Assembly (NCBI GenBank): GCA_029246385.1
Contig: JAQWNG010000002.1
Location: 163,144-227,143, forward strand
DNA length: 64,000 bases
Direction of reading: 5' to 3'
Source of the DNA: Halioglobus sp.
GTDB taxonomy: Bacteria; Pseudomonadota; Gammaproteobacteria; Pseudomonadales; Halieaceae
Positions 38,869-50,032 of this stretch are shown here, in pieces. The translations under genes were made by a program, and so were the position numbers. A model generated the notes under the pieces. It did not search any database. It saw nothing but the letters and a program-made list of their open reading frames with translations, and was not told the origin of the DNA. Within the stretch, counting starts at the first letter, position 1; every line of letters begins with the position of its first letter.

Positions 38869-40083
38869 TTAATTAAAAAGTTCGGCCGTGGGCCCTATCT
38901 CGTTGGCAACTACCTGCAGGCGCTCGCGGTCCAGTCCGTAAAAGTTAACCGCGTTCTCACCTAGGATCTTGCGGCCATCGCGCTCAGGAAAATTGCTGAA
39001 ATTGTCTTTGAAATACTGCGCGGTATTGGGCCAACTTCCCTCGGGATGAGGAAAATCATTTCCCCACATGACTTTTTCCAAGCCTACTTCATCACGCACA
39101 TCTAAATCAGGACGCAGTACACAGGAAGCGCCAACACCAATATTACGTGCGAAATATTCACTGGGTCTGAGCGATAGGTGCTTGCGAAAATTTCCTAACT
39201 TGGCAGAAATTTGTCCTTCCGTGTAATGAAAATCCATCAGACGCAACCATGAAGGCAACATAAACATGGTGCCACCTTCAACAATCATCGTTTTGAGCTT
39301 GGGGAAACGCTCGAATACTCCGCCCCAGATCATGAACGTCAGCGGGCGGTAAAGCCACCACATTACCTCAGACACATAAATGCCCATGGCACCCGGTAGC
39401 TCGTCACGTTTATCCTCTACTGGAAATCCTGATCCGAAATATTCCAAGTGAGGCGCTGGCCCAGAATGAAAGTGAACGATCACTTCAAGAGCTTCACAGA
39501 TCGCCCAGAAGGGGTCATATTTAACGTGATGATACGGATCATGCTCGCCCCATAGCGTAGGAATCATGACCGCTCTCAAACCGTTGTCCACGCACCACTG
39601 CACCGCCTCTACGGCCTGGTGCACATCCCACAAAAGAGGAATCGAAGCCACACCTATATGTCGAGCGGGGTCGTTCGCGCACCATTCGGCCAGCCAGCGA
39701 TTGTGTGCCATAGCGCCCGCCCATTGCAATTCCGGCACCATATCACGGGGCGACAAACCCAGGCCGGCCCCGAACGGCGGCGTATTCTTCTCGGTGATAC
39801 CGTCAGGGAAAATAACCTCAGCAGCAATCCCATCGCCGGCTAACATGTTCAGACGCTCATTATAGTCCCAGGCACCCGTAAGCTGTTTCTTAATGGGCGC
39901 GCGCCAAGCGTCATTGATTTCCTTGATCAGGAAGGTGGACTCGGCTTTATCCATCATTTCTACTGTGATTGGAACCGCCATATCCATCATTTCATGGTAC
40001 TTGGACTCCACATAAGGCTTGTAATCAGCGATAGGCAGGCCGGCGTGGCAATCGGCAGAAACCACAATCAAACGATCAGACAT
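38869..40083 (-). CDS. Amidohydrolase_2 family metal-dependent hydrolase
   Basis: A 404-residue TIM-barrel amidohydrolase. The N-terminal VSADCHAGLP carries a D-x-H metal motif, IVHFHSGPAPH adds central His ligands and WGNDFPHPEGSWP contains the late aspartate. The family includes ACMSD-type decarboxylases and ring-cleavage-product hydrolases. Many marine steroid and aromatic degraders carry several copies next to Rieske genes. It is the first gene of the minus-strand arm, divergent from tetR. Confidence 0.87.
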   Translation of the reverse strand: MSDRLIVVSADCHAGLPIADYKPYVESKYHEMMDMAVPITVEMMDKAESTFLIKEINDAWRAPIKKQLTGAWDYNERLNMLAGDGIAAEVIFPDGITEKNTPPFGAGLGLSPRDMVPELQWAGAMAHNRWLAEWCANDPARHIGVASIPLLWDVHQAVEAVQWCVDNGLRAVMIPTLWGEHDPYHHVKYDPFWAICEALEVIVHFHSGPAPHLEYFGSGFPVEDKRDELPGAMGIYVSEVMWWLYRPLTFMIWGGVFERFPKLKTMIVEGGTMFMLPSWLRLMDFHYTEGQISAKLGNFRKHLSLRPSEYFARNIGVGASCVLRPDLDVRDEVGLEKVMWGNDFPHPEGSWPNTAQYFKDNFSNFPERDGRKILGENAVNFYGLDRERLQVVANEIGPTAELFN

Positions 40084-40128
40084 TGTATTTTCTCTTAATT
40101 GAACTCAATAAAAAGTAACGCATGGTTT

Positions 40129-40179
40129 CCCATATGAGCAAACTTGCACATATGTATACAAAATAGTTTAATATATGGG
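40129..40179. promoter_or_regulatory. Candidate TetR operator region with ATATG half-sites
   Basis: The 123-bp divergent region holds CCCATAT (40129-40135) and its inverted copy ATATGGG (40173-40179). CATATG occurs at 40131 and again at 40149. The repeats flank and overlap the predicted tetR promoter, so a dimeric repressor bound here could control both operons. Confidence 0.55.
40144..40172 (+). promoter_or_regulatory. Predicted tetR promoter
   Basis: TTGCAC (40144-40149) and TTTAAT (40167-40172) are spaced by exactly 17 bp. Transcription would begin near 40179, about 28 bases before the tetR start. Confidence 0.6.
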
Positions 40180-40206
40180 CAATTGCAATAGTATTACGGA
40201 AATTTC

Positions 40207-40830
40207 ATGGCCATGGCAGAGGTTCCCATAGGGCGCCGCAAAAAACGCAAACAAGAGGTCCGCGGCCGCATAGAGGAAGCGGCCTATCGACTTTTTCGCA
40301 AGCGGGGTATCGAAGATACCAGCATCGAGCAAATTTGTGTGGAAGCCGATGTCGCCAGGCGCACCTTTTATGGACATTTTCCCAACAAGCACGCTCTTCT
40401 GGGAGGGCTGGGCATTTCCCGCCTGTACGATCAGTCAGAACCAATGTTCCGCTTGTTGATGGCCAACCATCAGGCGACACGAGACCGACTCGAAGCCATG
40501 ATCGACTATATTGAATCCAATTTTGCCAGCTATGAGGCCATTGATCGCCAACTGATCCTGATTGCACCGTCCACCTTCGCCGAAGATACCGAGAGGCAGC
40601 GGGAAATAGGTGACAGCGCAATCGCGAGCTTCGTTCACCTGATCACTGCCGGAATCGAAGTGGGGGACGTTAAAGCCGACTTCTCGCCAGAGATACTTGC
40701 TGCGATGGTTGTAGGAACACTGAACATGCTGACCATCAGTTGGGCTATGAACAGCGACTACCCTATCTTTGCCAAACTTGAGGAAGCACGAGTCATGTTC
40801 GAACACTTGATTTGCAAAGACAATCTGTAA
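40207..40830 (+). CDS. TetR family transcriptional regulator
   Basis: A 207-residue regulator. The N-terminal helix-turn-helix spans about 18-62 (IEEAAYRLFRKRGIEDTSIEQI and ARRTFYGHFPNKHALL), with a ligand-binding domain after it. It is divergent from the amidohydrolase-Rieske operon and upstream of the CaiB-type gene, so it is the likely regulator of both arms. The ligand is unknown, possibly an acyl-CoA or steroid intermediate. Confidence 0.92.
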   Translation: MAMAEVPIGRRKKRKQEVRGRIEEAAYRLFRKRGIEDTSIEQICVEADVARRTFYGHFPNKHALLGGLGISRLYDQSEPMFRLLMANHQATRDRLEAMIDYIESNFASYEAIDRQLILIAPSTFAEDTERQREIGDSAIASFVHLITAGIEVGDVKADFSPEILAAMVVGTLNMLTISWAMNSDYPIFAKLEEARVMFEHLICKDNL

Positions 40831-40906
40831 AAACTGCAACATCGTTGCGGTGGTTACCCGTAAGCTGCAATAATTTATTCGCCACGCACCATCCGGAGCA
40901 TACGCC

Positions 40907-42061
<1,155 letters not shown>

Positions 42062-42130
42062 AATGCGTGGCAGGGATAACACCGAAGGCAGCGCCGACGC
42101 CGCCGTGATAGCAACAGGATAAAGACTTCA

Positions 42131-43129
42131 ATGAGTGCAACAGACCAAGTCCCCGATCAGTGCCGCCATGTCGCTGTTAGTACTGAAAATCACTTGAGCA
42201 TAGAATGCGGCCCGACGCCGATACCAGGCGCAGAAGACGTCTTAATAAAGGTGCATTCCGCTGGCATCAATAGAGCCGATTTGCTGCAGCGCAAAGGACT
42301 CTATCCACCGCCACCAGATGCCTCTCCCATCATGGGGCTAGAGGTAGCAGGCACAATACAGGCCGTCGGGAGAAATGTTCGCACATGGCAGGTGGGTGAA
42401 GGTGTCTGTGCACTAACGCACGGTGGCGGCTATGCCGAATACGCGGTGGCACCGACGACTCAGTGTATGCCAATTCCCAATGGCTATAGCAAAGGTGAGG
42501 CCGCGGCGCTGCCTGAGGCGCTACTGACCAATTGGCACAACTTATTCCAACGCGCTAAGCTGAAGCCTGGAGAAAAAGTGCTCATCCACGGCGGAGCCAG
42601 CGGCATAGGCACGATGGGCGTCATGATATGCAACACTCTAGGTGCCGAGGTGTATACCACCGCCGGCAGCAATGAGAAGTGCCGCGCACTCGAAGCTCGC
42701 GGGGCAACGCAAGCGATTAATTATAAAACCGAAAACTTTGAAACCGTTCTGACAGAAATGGGATTGAACAATAAAATAAATGTCATTCTGGATATGATTG
42801 GCGGCGACTACATCCAAAAGAATCTCAATATCGCTGCCCCGGAGGCTCACATTGTTAATATCGCCTATATGAATGGGTTCAAGGCCGCTATCAACTTCGC
42901 GCCCCTACTAATGAAACGCATTACTATGACAGGCTCAACACTGCGCGCTCAGACCTTTGCCCAAAAGGCGGTCATGGTGCAGGAAATCATGGAACATATC
43001 TATCCTCACCTAGAAAGCGGCAAGATCAAGCCAATCATCGATAGCATTTATCCACTCGAGAAGATTGAGCAGGCGCACGGACATATGGAAGGCGGGCAGC
43101 ATATGGGTAAGATTATTATCAAAATGTAG
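42131..43129 (+). CDS. NAD(P)H:quinone oxidoreductase-like MDR enzyme (PIG3 type)
   Basis: A 332-residue medium-chain dehydrogenase without zinc-binding cysteines. AGINRADLLQRKGLYPPPPDASPIMGLEVAG at the N-terminus is characteristic of the PIG3/QOR group, and VLIHGGASGIGTMGVMI is the NADPH-binding motif. Members reduce quinones or enoyl substrates. It is 69 bp after the racemase on the same strand and could reduce a double bond or quinone-like intermediate of the pathway. A weak hairpin with a short T-run (about 43178-43197) follows. Confidence 0.9.
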   Translation: MSATDQVPDQCRHVAVSTENHLSIECGPTPIPGAEDVLIKVHSAGINRADLLQRKGLYPPPPDASPIMGLEVAGTIQAVGRNVRTWQVGEGVCALTHGGGYAEYAVAPTTQCMPIPNGYSKGEAAALPEALLTNWHNLFQRAKLKPGEKVLIHGGASGIGTMGVMICNTLGAEVYTTAGSNEKCRALEARGATQAINYKTENFETVLTEMGLNNKINVILDMIGGDYIQKNLNIAAPEAHIVNIAYMNGFKAAINFAPLLMKRITMTGSTLRAQTFAQKAVMVQEIMEHIYPHLESGKIKPIIDSIYPLEKIEQAHGHMEGGQHMGKIIIKM

Positions 43130-43398
43130 CGCGTTATAGTCGTTATGCGTATATAAATATCACTGCTTGTAACCAAATAATCTTAAAAGATTGTTTTGAT
43201 GACACCTGAGATCTATATCTTTCTAAAAAAATGCGTTCATACCGCTTTTTTATTTCTTTTCGTACTGAAGCGAGGGGTTATTAATTTCCATATGTAATTA
43301 AAATGCAGACGTGCCGCGGCTAAAACCCAAACTCGCTGGATTACAGTGTTGCCAATGCTATACTCGAAAACACCACAAGAGTAGCAAGGATGGTTTGT

Positions 43399-43953
43399 AT
43401 GAAACGGCATTACTACATCAGTGACGACCTTGATGATCTAGAAGTTATCGAACACAAGTTGGAAACCGCCGGTGTCTCCACGCCACAAATCCACGTGCTT
43501 AGTACAGATGACTCAGGCGTGCAGCAACGCCGCCTGAACCAAGTGGAGCCAGTGCTCAAGAAAGACGTTGTAAAAGGCACCACACTAGGCGCTGTCGTAG
43601 GCGCAGTAGGAGCTGCTGCAGTTCTGCTTATCGCGTGGAAAATCGGCCTGACTGAGACCTATACCTGGGTGCCGGCAATATTTCTCTCCGTTATCATTTT
43701 AGGTTTCTGCACCTGGGAGGGTGGTTTAATCGGCATACATAATCCGCATGCCGATTTTAAAAGGTTCCAAGCAGATCTGTCTGCGGGTAAGCATATCCTT
43801 TTTGTAGATGTGGACCCTGACCAAGAAAGCTCTCTGCGACATGTCGTCACCGCGCATCCCAAATTACAGACTGCCGGCGAGGGTGCTTCAACGCCGCGAT
43901 GGGTGGTCACTGCGCAAAACACGTTTACGCGCTTTATGCATCTCGCGCCCTGA
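43399..43953 (+). CDS. Two-segment membrane protein of unknown function
   Basis: A 184-residue protein starting at the ATG at 43399 behind AAGGA. Residues 1-55 form a soluble segment (ISDDLDDLEVIEHKLETAG). A glycine/alanine-rich hairpin (GTTLGAVVGAVGAAAVLLIAW, about 60-82) and a second hydrophobic segment (about 92-112) follow. The soluble C-terminus contains HILFVDVDPDQE. It resembles small stress-associated glycine-zipper membrane proteins, but no family is certain. It converges on the mechanosensitive channel gene. Confidence 0.7.
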   Translation: MKRHYYISDDLDDLEVIEHKLETAGVSTPQIHVLSTDDSGVQQRRLNQVEPVLKKDVVKGTTLGAVVGAVGAAAVLLIAWKIGLTETYTWVPAIFLSVIILGFCTWEGGLIGIHNPHADFKRFQADLSAGKHILFVDVDPDQESSLRHVVTAHPKLQTAGEGASTPRWVVTAQNTFTRFMHLAP

Positions 43954-44074
43954 TAGAGCATCTAAGTCATCACATATTCAAATATTATCAGCCATTGCTC
44001 GTTACAACATACACAGACATATCGTCGTCGATCGACCCAAAGAAGCTGATCACTGGATGTCGCAGCAGCAATCA

Positions 44075-45304
44075 CTACAACTGTCTGATTGAGAATTCTG
44101 TGCCCGCAGGTCTTTGAAATAGCTGCAAACCAAACTCTGGCATAATAGCCAATAAGTGGTCGAAAATATCCGCCTGAATGTCTTCGTAGTCTGCCCACCT
44201 TACGGTATTCGTAAAGCAATACAACTCTATCGGTATACCGTCGTCCGGCGCCAGTTGTCGCACTAGTAAAGTCATATCTTTACGTATTTTGGGATGCTCT
44301 TTAAGGTACCGCCAAGCATAAGCTCGGAACGTACCAATATTAGTTAATCGGCGCATATTTACAGCCTCATCAGACCCGTCTACGGTCGCTGCGACCAACG
44401 TCTGATTATATTTCGCAAGCTCATCATGTTTGCAGGCAACGTAATCCTCTAATAGCAAAAAACGTCTATAGCCTTTTACGTCCTCCTCACTTATAAAACG
44501 TATAGATGCTGCATCGATATGCAGAGCGCGTTTAATGCGCCGCCCGCCCGAGTTCGACATTCCCCGCCAATTTCTAAAGGAGTCAGTGATCAGCCGTTGA
44601 GTAGGAATTGTGGTAATGGTCTTGTCGAAGTTTTGCACTGTCACCGTATATAATTCCATATCCACTACATCTCCATCAGCGCCTAACTGGGGCATCTCGA
44701 TCCAGTCACCTACCCGCACCATGTCTTGAGCGGCTAACTGCACACTGGCCACTAACGACAGTAAAGTGTCCTTGAATACCAGCAACAACACTGCCGTCAT
44801 AGCACCAAAACCGCTGAGTAGCAGGACCGGCGATCTATCAAGTAACGCAGCAATAAATAACAGCCCACCCAAAATCACTACCGCGAGCTGTAATAGCTGA
44901 ATAAACCCTTTTATTGGCCGTTGGCGCGCTTCCGGATTAGATTCATAAATATCATTGGCGGCATTGAGGGCCGCAATGATAGTAATCGCCGCGACCACCA
45001 TTACATAAGCACTGGTCAGGTTCATCACGAAAGCTTCCAGTCTCGCGTTAATACTCGGCAGGAAATTTACGCCCATATGAATGGTGAACGCAGGCAGCAG
45101 TTGCGCCAGTCGTTTGCCCACTCCATTTTCAATTAAGGCATCAGTCCAGGTGTATGTTGAATATTTCGTAATAGCTCGCAGCCCAAAATCTAATAGCCGA
45201 TGCGCTATGAAGTAACCAAGAATAGCCATCATTAACAAAATTAAAATGACGGTAATATCGGGTAGTGCTGGGTGATATTGTGCTAACTGCGTTATAATAG
45301 ACAT
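44075..45304 (-). CDS. Mechanosensitive ion channel, YbdG type
   Basis: A 409-residue MscS-family protein. Five hydrophobic segments precede the MscS core (VFKDTLLSLVASVQLAAQDMVRVGDWIEMP, about 180-210), and the beta domain TITTIPTQRLITDSFRNWRGM follows. Length and the C-terminal APDDGIPIELYCFTNTVRWADYE match YbdG/MscM-type channels of about 415 residues. It releases solutes on osmotic downshift. It is unrelated in detail to the second MscS gene at 60154. Confidence 0.9.
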   Translation of the reverse strand: MSIITQLAQYHPALPDITVILILLMMAILGYFIAHRLLDFGLRAITKYSTYTWTDALIENGVGKRLAQLLPAFTIHMGVNFLPSINARLEAFVMNLTSAYVMVVAAITIIAALNAANDIYESNPEARQRPIKGFIQLLQLAVVILGGLLFIAALLDRSPVLLLSGFGAMTAVLLLVFKDTLLSLVASVQLAAQDMVRVGDWIEMPQLGADGDVVDMELYTVTVQNFDKTITTIPTQRLITDSFRNWRGMSNSGGRRIKRALHIDAASIRFISEEDVKGYRRFLLLEDYVACKHDELAKYNQTLVAATVDGSDEAVNMRRLTNIGTFRAYAWRYLKEHPKIRKDMTLLVRQLAPDDGIPIELYCFTNTVRWADYEDIQADIFDHLLAIMPEFGLQLFQRPAGTEFSIRQL

Positions 45305-45383
45305 TGCTTCGACCTTTGTAGAACTGATTATCCGTACGCTACTCGAGGGGGTGCTTTAGCTTGCAACAGAATAGGGGATTCCT

Positions 45384-47120
45384 GTGACGTTTCCAGTATT
45401 ATTTTTGCCACTAGTCCTGCTGCTAGCGTCCAGTTCCTTCGCGGACACGACGCCGTTACCCGTTGACTCTTCTGCGGCTCCTGCTGCGAGCATAATCGCT
45501 GATTCAATTTATTACGGTGGCGACATTCTGACAATGGCAACCGATGCCCCTCAGTATGCGCAGGCCGTTGCCGTACTAAACGGAGAAATTATCTTTGTAG
45601 GGGATGAGAAGCAATCACTGCTGCATCAAGGCGAAGAGACAGTGATGGTAGATTTGGAGGGAAAAACGATGATGCCAGGCTTCATTGAACCGCATTTACA
45701 TCCCTCGATTGCCGCAATCATGTTGCCTAACGAAATCATTGCGCCCTATGACTGGGTGCTTCCTGATGAAACAAAAATCGGTGTACAAGGGCACGACAAT
45801 TATATTAACCGAATCACCGCATCAATCGGCGAAAACGCGCAGAACGATAAAGTCTATTTTATTTGGGGCTATCATCAGCTTTGGCATGGTGAGCTATCAC
45901 GCGAGCTCTTAAATAGAATTGCGCCTGATCAGCCTGTTGCGATTATACATCGCTCATTTCATGAAATTTATCTTAATGATGCCGCTATTACCGCAATCGG
46001 GATTCAAGAAGCAGATTTTTTAGGCAATCCACAAGTCGATTGGGAAGCTGGCCATTTCTATGAGGGAGGCTGGCTGGCCTTAGTGCCAAGAATGGCCCCC
46101 AATTTGCTGGACATAACGCGGTATCTAGAAGGTCTAAGTATCATGAGTGAGCTGGTGACTCAAAATGGTATAACTACGATCGCAGAGCCTGGATTTCCCA
46201 GTTCAAATTTTGAGGCGGAATATGCCTTATTGAAAATGGAGATGGACAAATTACCGCCCTACAGCGTCTATCTCATTCCCAATGGCACTCAGCTATATCG
46301 CATGAAAGGCGGAAACAAAGAAGCACTGGCGTTCACCCAAGGCCTCGATGAGAAATACAACACAGACAACATTAAATTTTTACCTAATCAGATCAAGCTT
46401 TTTTCTGATGGCGCCATTTACTCCCAGCTGATGCAGATGCAGGACGGGTATACAGACGGTCATGACGGGGAATGGATGACCCCCCCAGACCTTCTTAAAG
46501 AGCAGCTAAGTCTGTATTGGGATAACGACTACAAGATTCACATGCATTCCAATGGCGACTTGGGTATTCAGCAGGTTTTGGATTTCAATAGTGCTGATCA
46601 AAAGCGACATCCTCGGTCTGATCACCGCTTTACATTGCACCATATGGGGTACTTCACAGATGCAATGGCGCAACAGGTAGCGGATTTAAACATGGAGGCC
46701 TCTGTAAACCCATACTACCTTTGGGCTTTGGCAGATAAATATTCTGAAATTGGCTTAGGCGCGGAGCGCGGCGAAAATCTCGTTCGTATTAACTCACTAG
46801 CACAAAAAAATGTCCCAATCTCGTTCCACTCTGATTTCTCGATGGCACCAATGGAGCCACTCACACTGGCATGGACAGCGGTTAATCGCGTAACCTCGCA
46901 GGGCAGTAAATTCTCTCAGGATCAGCGCGTCGATTTATATACTGCCTTACAAGCGATCACTATTAATGCAGCGAGAGTGTTGAACCTAGAGGGCGAGATA
47001 GGGTCCATTGAAGTCGGAAAACTTGCAAACTTCGTTTTGTTAGGTGAAAACCCGATGGAAATTGACCCGATCAAGCTGAAAGACATAAATGTTCTGGGCA
47101 CCGTTTACCGGGGCGAGTAA
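45384..47120 (+). CDS. Exported YtcJ-like amidohydrolase
   Basis: A 578-residue amidohydrolase_3 protein with a GTG start behind AGGGGA and a signal peptide (about 1-20, ending SSFAD). MPGFIEPHLHPS contains the H-x-H metal motif, FSDGAIYSQLMQM and IHMHSNGDLGIQQVL are YtcJ signatures, and FHSDFSMAP holds the late aspartate. It would hydrolyse an amide or cyclic amide in the periplasm. The substrate is unknown. It is a single gene divergent from ybdG. Confidence 0.88.
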   Translation: MTFPVLFLPLVLLLASSSFADTTPLPVDSSAAPAASIIADSIYYGGDILTMATDAPQYAQAVAVLNGEIIFVGDEKQSLLHQGEETVMVDLEGKTMMPGFIEPHLHPSIAAIMLPNEIIAPYDWVLPDETKIGVQGHDNYINRITASIGENAQNDKVYFIWGYHQLWHGELSRELLNRIAPDQPVAIIHRSFHEIYLNDAAITAIGIQEADFLGNPQVDWEAGHFYEGGWLALVPRMAPNLLDITRYLEGLSIMSELVTQNGITTIAEPGFPSSNFEAEYALLKMEMDKLPPYSVYLIPNGTQLYRMKGGNKEALAFTQGLDEKYNTDNIKFLPNQIKLFSDGAIYSQLMQMQDGYTDGHDGEWMTPPDLLKEQLSLYWDNDYKIHMHSNGDLGIQQVLDFNSADQKRHPRSDHRFTLHHMGYFTDAMAQQVADLNMEASVNPYYLWALADKYSEIGLGAERGENLVRINSLAQKNVPISFHSDFSMAPMEPLTLAWTAVNRVTSQGSKFSQDQRVDLYTALQAITINAARVLNLEGEIGSIEVGKLANFVLLGENPMEIDPIKLKDINVLGTVYRGE

Positions 47121-47285
47121 ATGCTTAATAAAAAAACAAACCACCGAGCTGGCCTGAGGGCTTTAAAAAGCAAATTTTTAGGCTTTGGTTTCGGTAATCA
47201 CTTGACCATGGAAAAAAGTGTAATTTCCATAAGAAATCTCTGTTATCGTTTAGTAATCTGATAAAGAATATTAATCGTGTCAACC

Positions 47286-49958
47286 ATGCCAAAAAAATTA
47301 CGCCATTTAGCGACCTGCATCGTTATATCGTCACTCGCTGCGGCGTGTGGCGGCGGTAGCGGTGGCGGAGAAGCGAACGTCAGCGACACGCCAACTGCTC
47401 CTACCCCACCAATCTCTCCGGATCCGGTTGATCCCGCCCCATTAGACACCTTTACTCTGTCTGGCGCCATTTCAACGCCTGCCAGCCAACTAGTCGATAG
47501 CGATACTAATGACCCAAATAAGCTAGCTATCAGCAATGATGATCCAAGCCAGGCTCAACCAATACCCAATCCTATCACCCTAGGCGGCTACGTTAATGTG
47601 CCTGGCGCCGGTGCTTCAGGGCGTTCTGCATTATCTGGAGATATCGATGATTTTTTCCAAGTAGATCTGCTTGCCGGTCAGAGTGTGACATTATTGGTCG
47701 CTGATTTTGAGCAGGCCGATGCCGATCTGTATCTTATTGATTCTGATGGCGTTCAGGTAGAAAACTCCTTGAATACCGGCGAAGTCGAATCCTTACTCGT
47801 GCCCGAGGATGGGACATACTTTGTCGTCATTAATGCGTATGAGGGAGCAACGAACTACATTCTTGCGATAGGCGACACCTTGGGCCAACCCGCCCAGCGT
47901 GCGCATAGAGTTATCCCGTGGGAGACCGTGGTCACCTATAAAAATGACACCCAACAGCTAAGTAGTGGTCTCCATACTGAAGAGGTCAGCCGCGGACTGG
48001 GTATGCAGCAACGGGCGGGTGGGCGCGGGCGCGGGCGTCTGATGGCTATGCGCAAGAATCTGTCACGCTCAGCTAAAGTTAGCCTGCAACCAGCTAGCTG
48101 GGCATCAAACATCGGCATGATAAATAATTCCACTCTAAGCGCGCGCACAGAGACATTGCTGGCTATTAAGGCTCTGCGCAAGGATTCACGGGTCCTGTAT
48201 GCCGAGCCCAATTATCGGATCACAGCGCTGGCAGCTCCCAATGATCGAGCTTATCCGCTGCAATGGAACTATCCACTAATAGCAATGCCCGATGCTTGGG
48301 AAATCAGCACCGGAAAATCCGAGGTTATAGTCGCTGTAATTGATACCGGCATCCTGCCACGTCATCCTGATTTAACCGGACAGCTAGTAGCTGGCTACGA
48401 CTTTGTCAGCAACATTGAAAGCGCGCAAGATGGTGATGGCATTGATCCCGACCCACGAGATCCAGGTAGTTCTGTTGGCAGTAGGGCCTCGAATTTTCAT
48501 GGCACGCATGTCGCCGGGATAGTCGCGGCTCGGGGTAATAACAGAATAGGCGTAGCCGGATCCGCCTATGGATCACGCATTATGCCGTTACGCGCACTAG
48601 GAACTGATGGCGAAGGCACATCCTATGATCTTCGACAAGCATTACGCTATGCCGCAGGCCTACCAAATGACTCTGGAACAGTGCCGCAGAAACCTGTTGA
48701 TATCATCAACTTAAGCCTCGGCGGCGAACCCTTTAGTCAGGCTACTCAGGCACTTTATAACGAAGTTCGGACTGCCGGCGTAATCGTCGTCGCCGCAGCG
48801 GGCAACGAAGCGAGCAGCCTACCCGGTTTCCCCGCGAGCTATGACGGCGTAATTTCTGTTAGTGCGGTGGATGGGCAGCGAAGGCTGACCACCTACTCCA
48901 ATATCGGACCCGACATTGACGTAGGTGCCCCCGGCGGCGACAACAATATTGACCTCAACGGTGATGGCTACCCCGACGGAATATTGAGTACAGATGGCAG
49001 CATCAATGAAAACGGTCTCGATTACGTTTACACATTCCTTAGCGGCACGTCAATGGCGGCGCCTCAGGTCGCAGGCATTATCGCTCTGATGAAATCTGTC
49101 AATCCCACACTGAGGCCTATCGATATAGATGCCTTGTTAGCATCTGGGGCGCTCACCGATGATGTTGGTGCTCCGGGCAGAGATAACCGGTTTGGCTATG
49201 GCATCATTAACGCGCAGCGGTCAGTACTTGCTGCTCTGGAAGCGGTGGGCAGCAATCCCGCTGATCGTCCGCTGCTAACAGCGTCTACTAGCACCCTCAA
49301 TTTTGGTAACGAGACCACAGCACTAACTATACTTTTACGTAACGGTGGAAAAGGTGACCTTCAAGTAGAGTCGCTTTCTGTTTCCGCGCCTTGGCTGGAG
49401 ATTGTCGCCGCAGAGGTGGATAGTAATGGGCTAGGAGAATACGAGGTGATTGTAGATCGGACTAACCTTTCTCCAGGCGTCTATGCTGCGGATATTACCA
49501 TTCAGTCATCCGAAAACAATTTAGCGGTCCGTATCCTTGCTGCAGAGGGAGGAATAAATACTGGATTAGATCTCGGCGTAATTTACATTCTTTTATACGA
49601 CCCGCTGCGAGATGACGTGATTGCACAAACTAGCGCTCAAAGTAATCAGGCCGATTATCCATTCCAATTTCCTGATGTCCCCGCTGGAAGCTATGAAATT
49701 ATAGCCGGCACAGATACTGATAACGATCTCTTTATTTGCGACGCAGGTGAAGCATGCGGCGCTTGGCTGACAACAGATCAACCAATTCAAATCGAAGTTA
49801 ACAGCGATTTAAAAGACCTTAACTTTCCTGTGGGGTACCTTGTCTCGATACCAGCCGCCAACACTGTCAAACAGTCTGGCTTACATAAGGGGCGGGTAAA
49901 AGTCTCAAGGAACAACGACAAGGGTAGAGATAAAAAGCGGGTGCCCAAAGCGGAATAA
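47286..49958 (+). CDS. Subtilisin-family (S8) serine protease lipoprotein
   Basis: An 890-residue exported protease. A lipoprotein signal ends LAAAC (C21), then a Gly-rich and Pro-rich spacer. Residues about 110-205 look like a PPC-type beta domain, followed by an RGRGR linker and an I9-like propeptide remnant (VLYAEPNYRITAL). The S8 catalytic domain has D353 in VIDTGI, H408 in HGTHVAG and S589 in SGTSMAAP. Beyond about 665 lie an Ig-like segment and a domain with ITIQSSENN. The tail is basic. GTG at 47277 is an alternative start. Confidence 0.9.
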   Translation: MPKKLRHLATCIVISSLAAACGGGSGGGEANVSDTPTAPTPPISPDPVDPAPLDTFTLSGAISTPASQLVDSDTNDPNKLAISNDDPSQAQPIPNPITLGGYVNVPGAGASGRSALSGDIDDFFQVDLLAGQSVTLLVADFEQADADLYLIDSDGVQVENSLNTGEVESLLVPEDGTYFVVINAYEGATNYILAIGDTLGQPAQRAHRVIPWETVVTYKNDTQQLSSGLHTEEVSRGLGMQQRAGGRGRGRLMAMRKNLSRSAKVSLQPASWASNIGMINNSTLSARTETLLAIKALRKDSRVLYAEPNYRITALAAPNDRAYPLQWNYPLIAMPDAWEISTGKSEVIVAVIDTGILPRHPDLTGQLVAGYDFVSNIESAQDGDGIDPDPRDPGSSVGSRASNFHGTHVAGIVAARGNNRIGVAGSAYGSRIMPLRALGTDGEGTSYDLRQALRYAAGLPNDSGTVPQKPVDIINLSLGGEPFSQATQALYNEVRTAGVIVVAAAGNEASSLPGFPASYDGVISVSAVDGQRRLTTYSNIGPDIDVGAPGGDNNIDLNGDGYPDGILSTDGSINENGLDYVYTFLSGTSMAAPQVAGIIALMKSVNPTLRPIDIDALLASGALTDDVGAPGRDNRFGYGIINAQRSVLAALEAVGSNPADRPLLTASTSTLNFGNETTALTILLRNGGKGDLQVESLSVSAPWLEIVAAEVDSNGLGEYEVIVDRTNLSPGVYAADITIQSSENNLAVRILAAEGGINTGLDLGVIYILLYDPLRDDVIAQTSAQSNQADYPFQFPDVPAGSYEIIAGTDTDNDLFICDAGEACGAWLTTDQPIQIEVNSDLKDLNFPVGYLVSIPAANTVKQSGLHKGRVKVSRNNDKGRDKKRVPKAE

Positions 49959-50032
49959 TCGCACTTCAGGCAAGACCCGAGTCTTAGCCGAGCAAGCGAC
50001 GTCGGTTTCACCCGAACGCCGCAAACGCTTGT

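Noticed and set aside
47210..47234. ATGGAAA/TTTCCAT dyad as a terminator of the YtcJ gene
   Set aside because: The stem is short and AT-rich, with no T-run after it on either strand.
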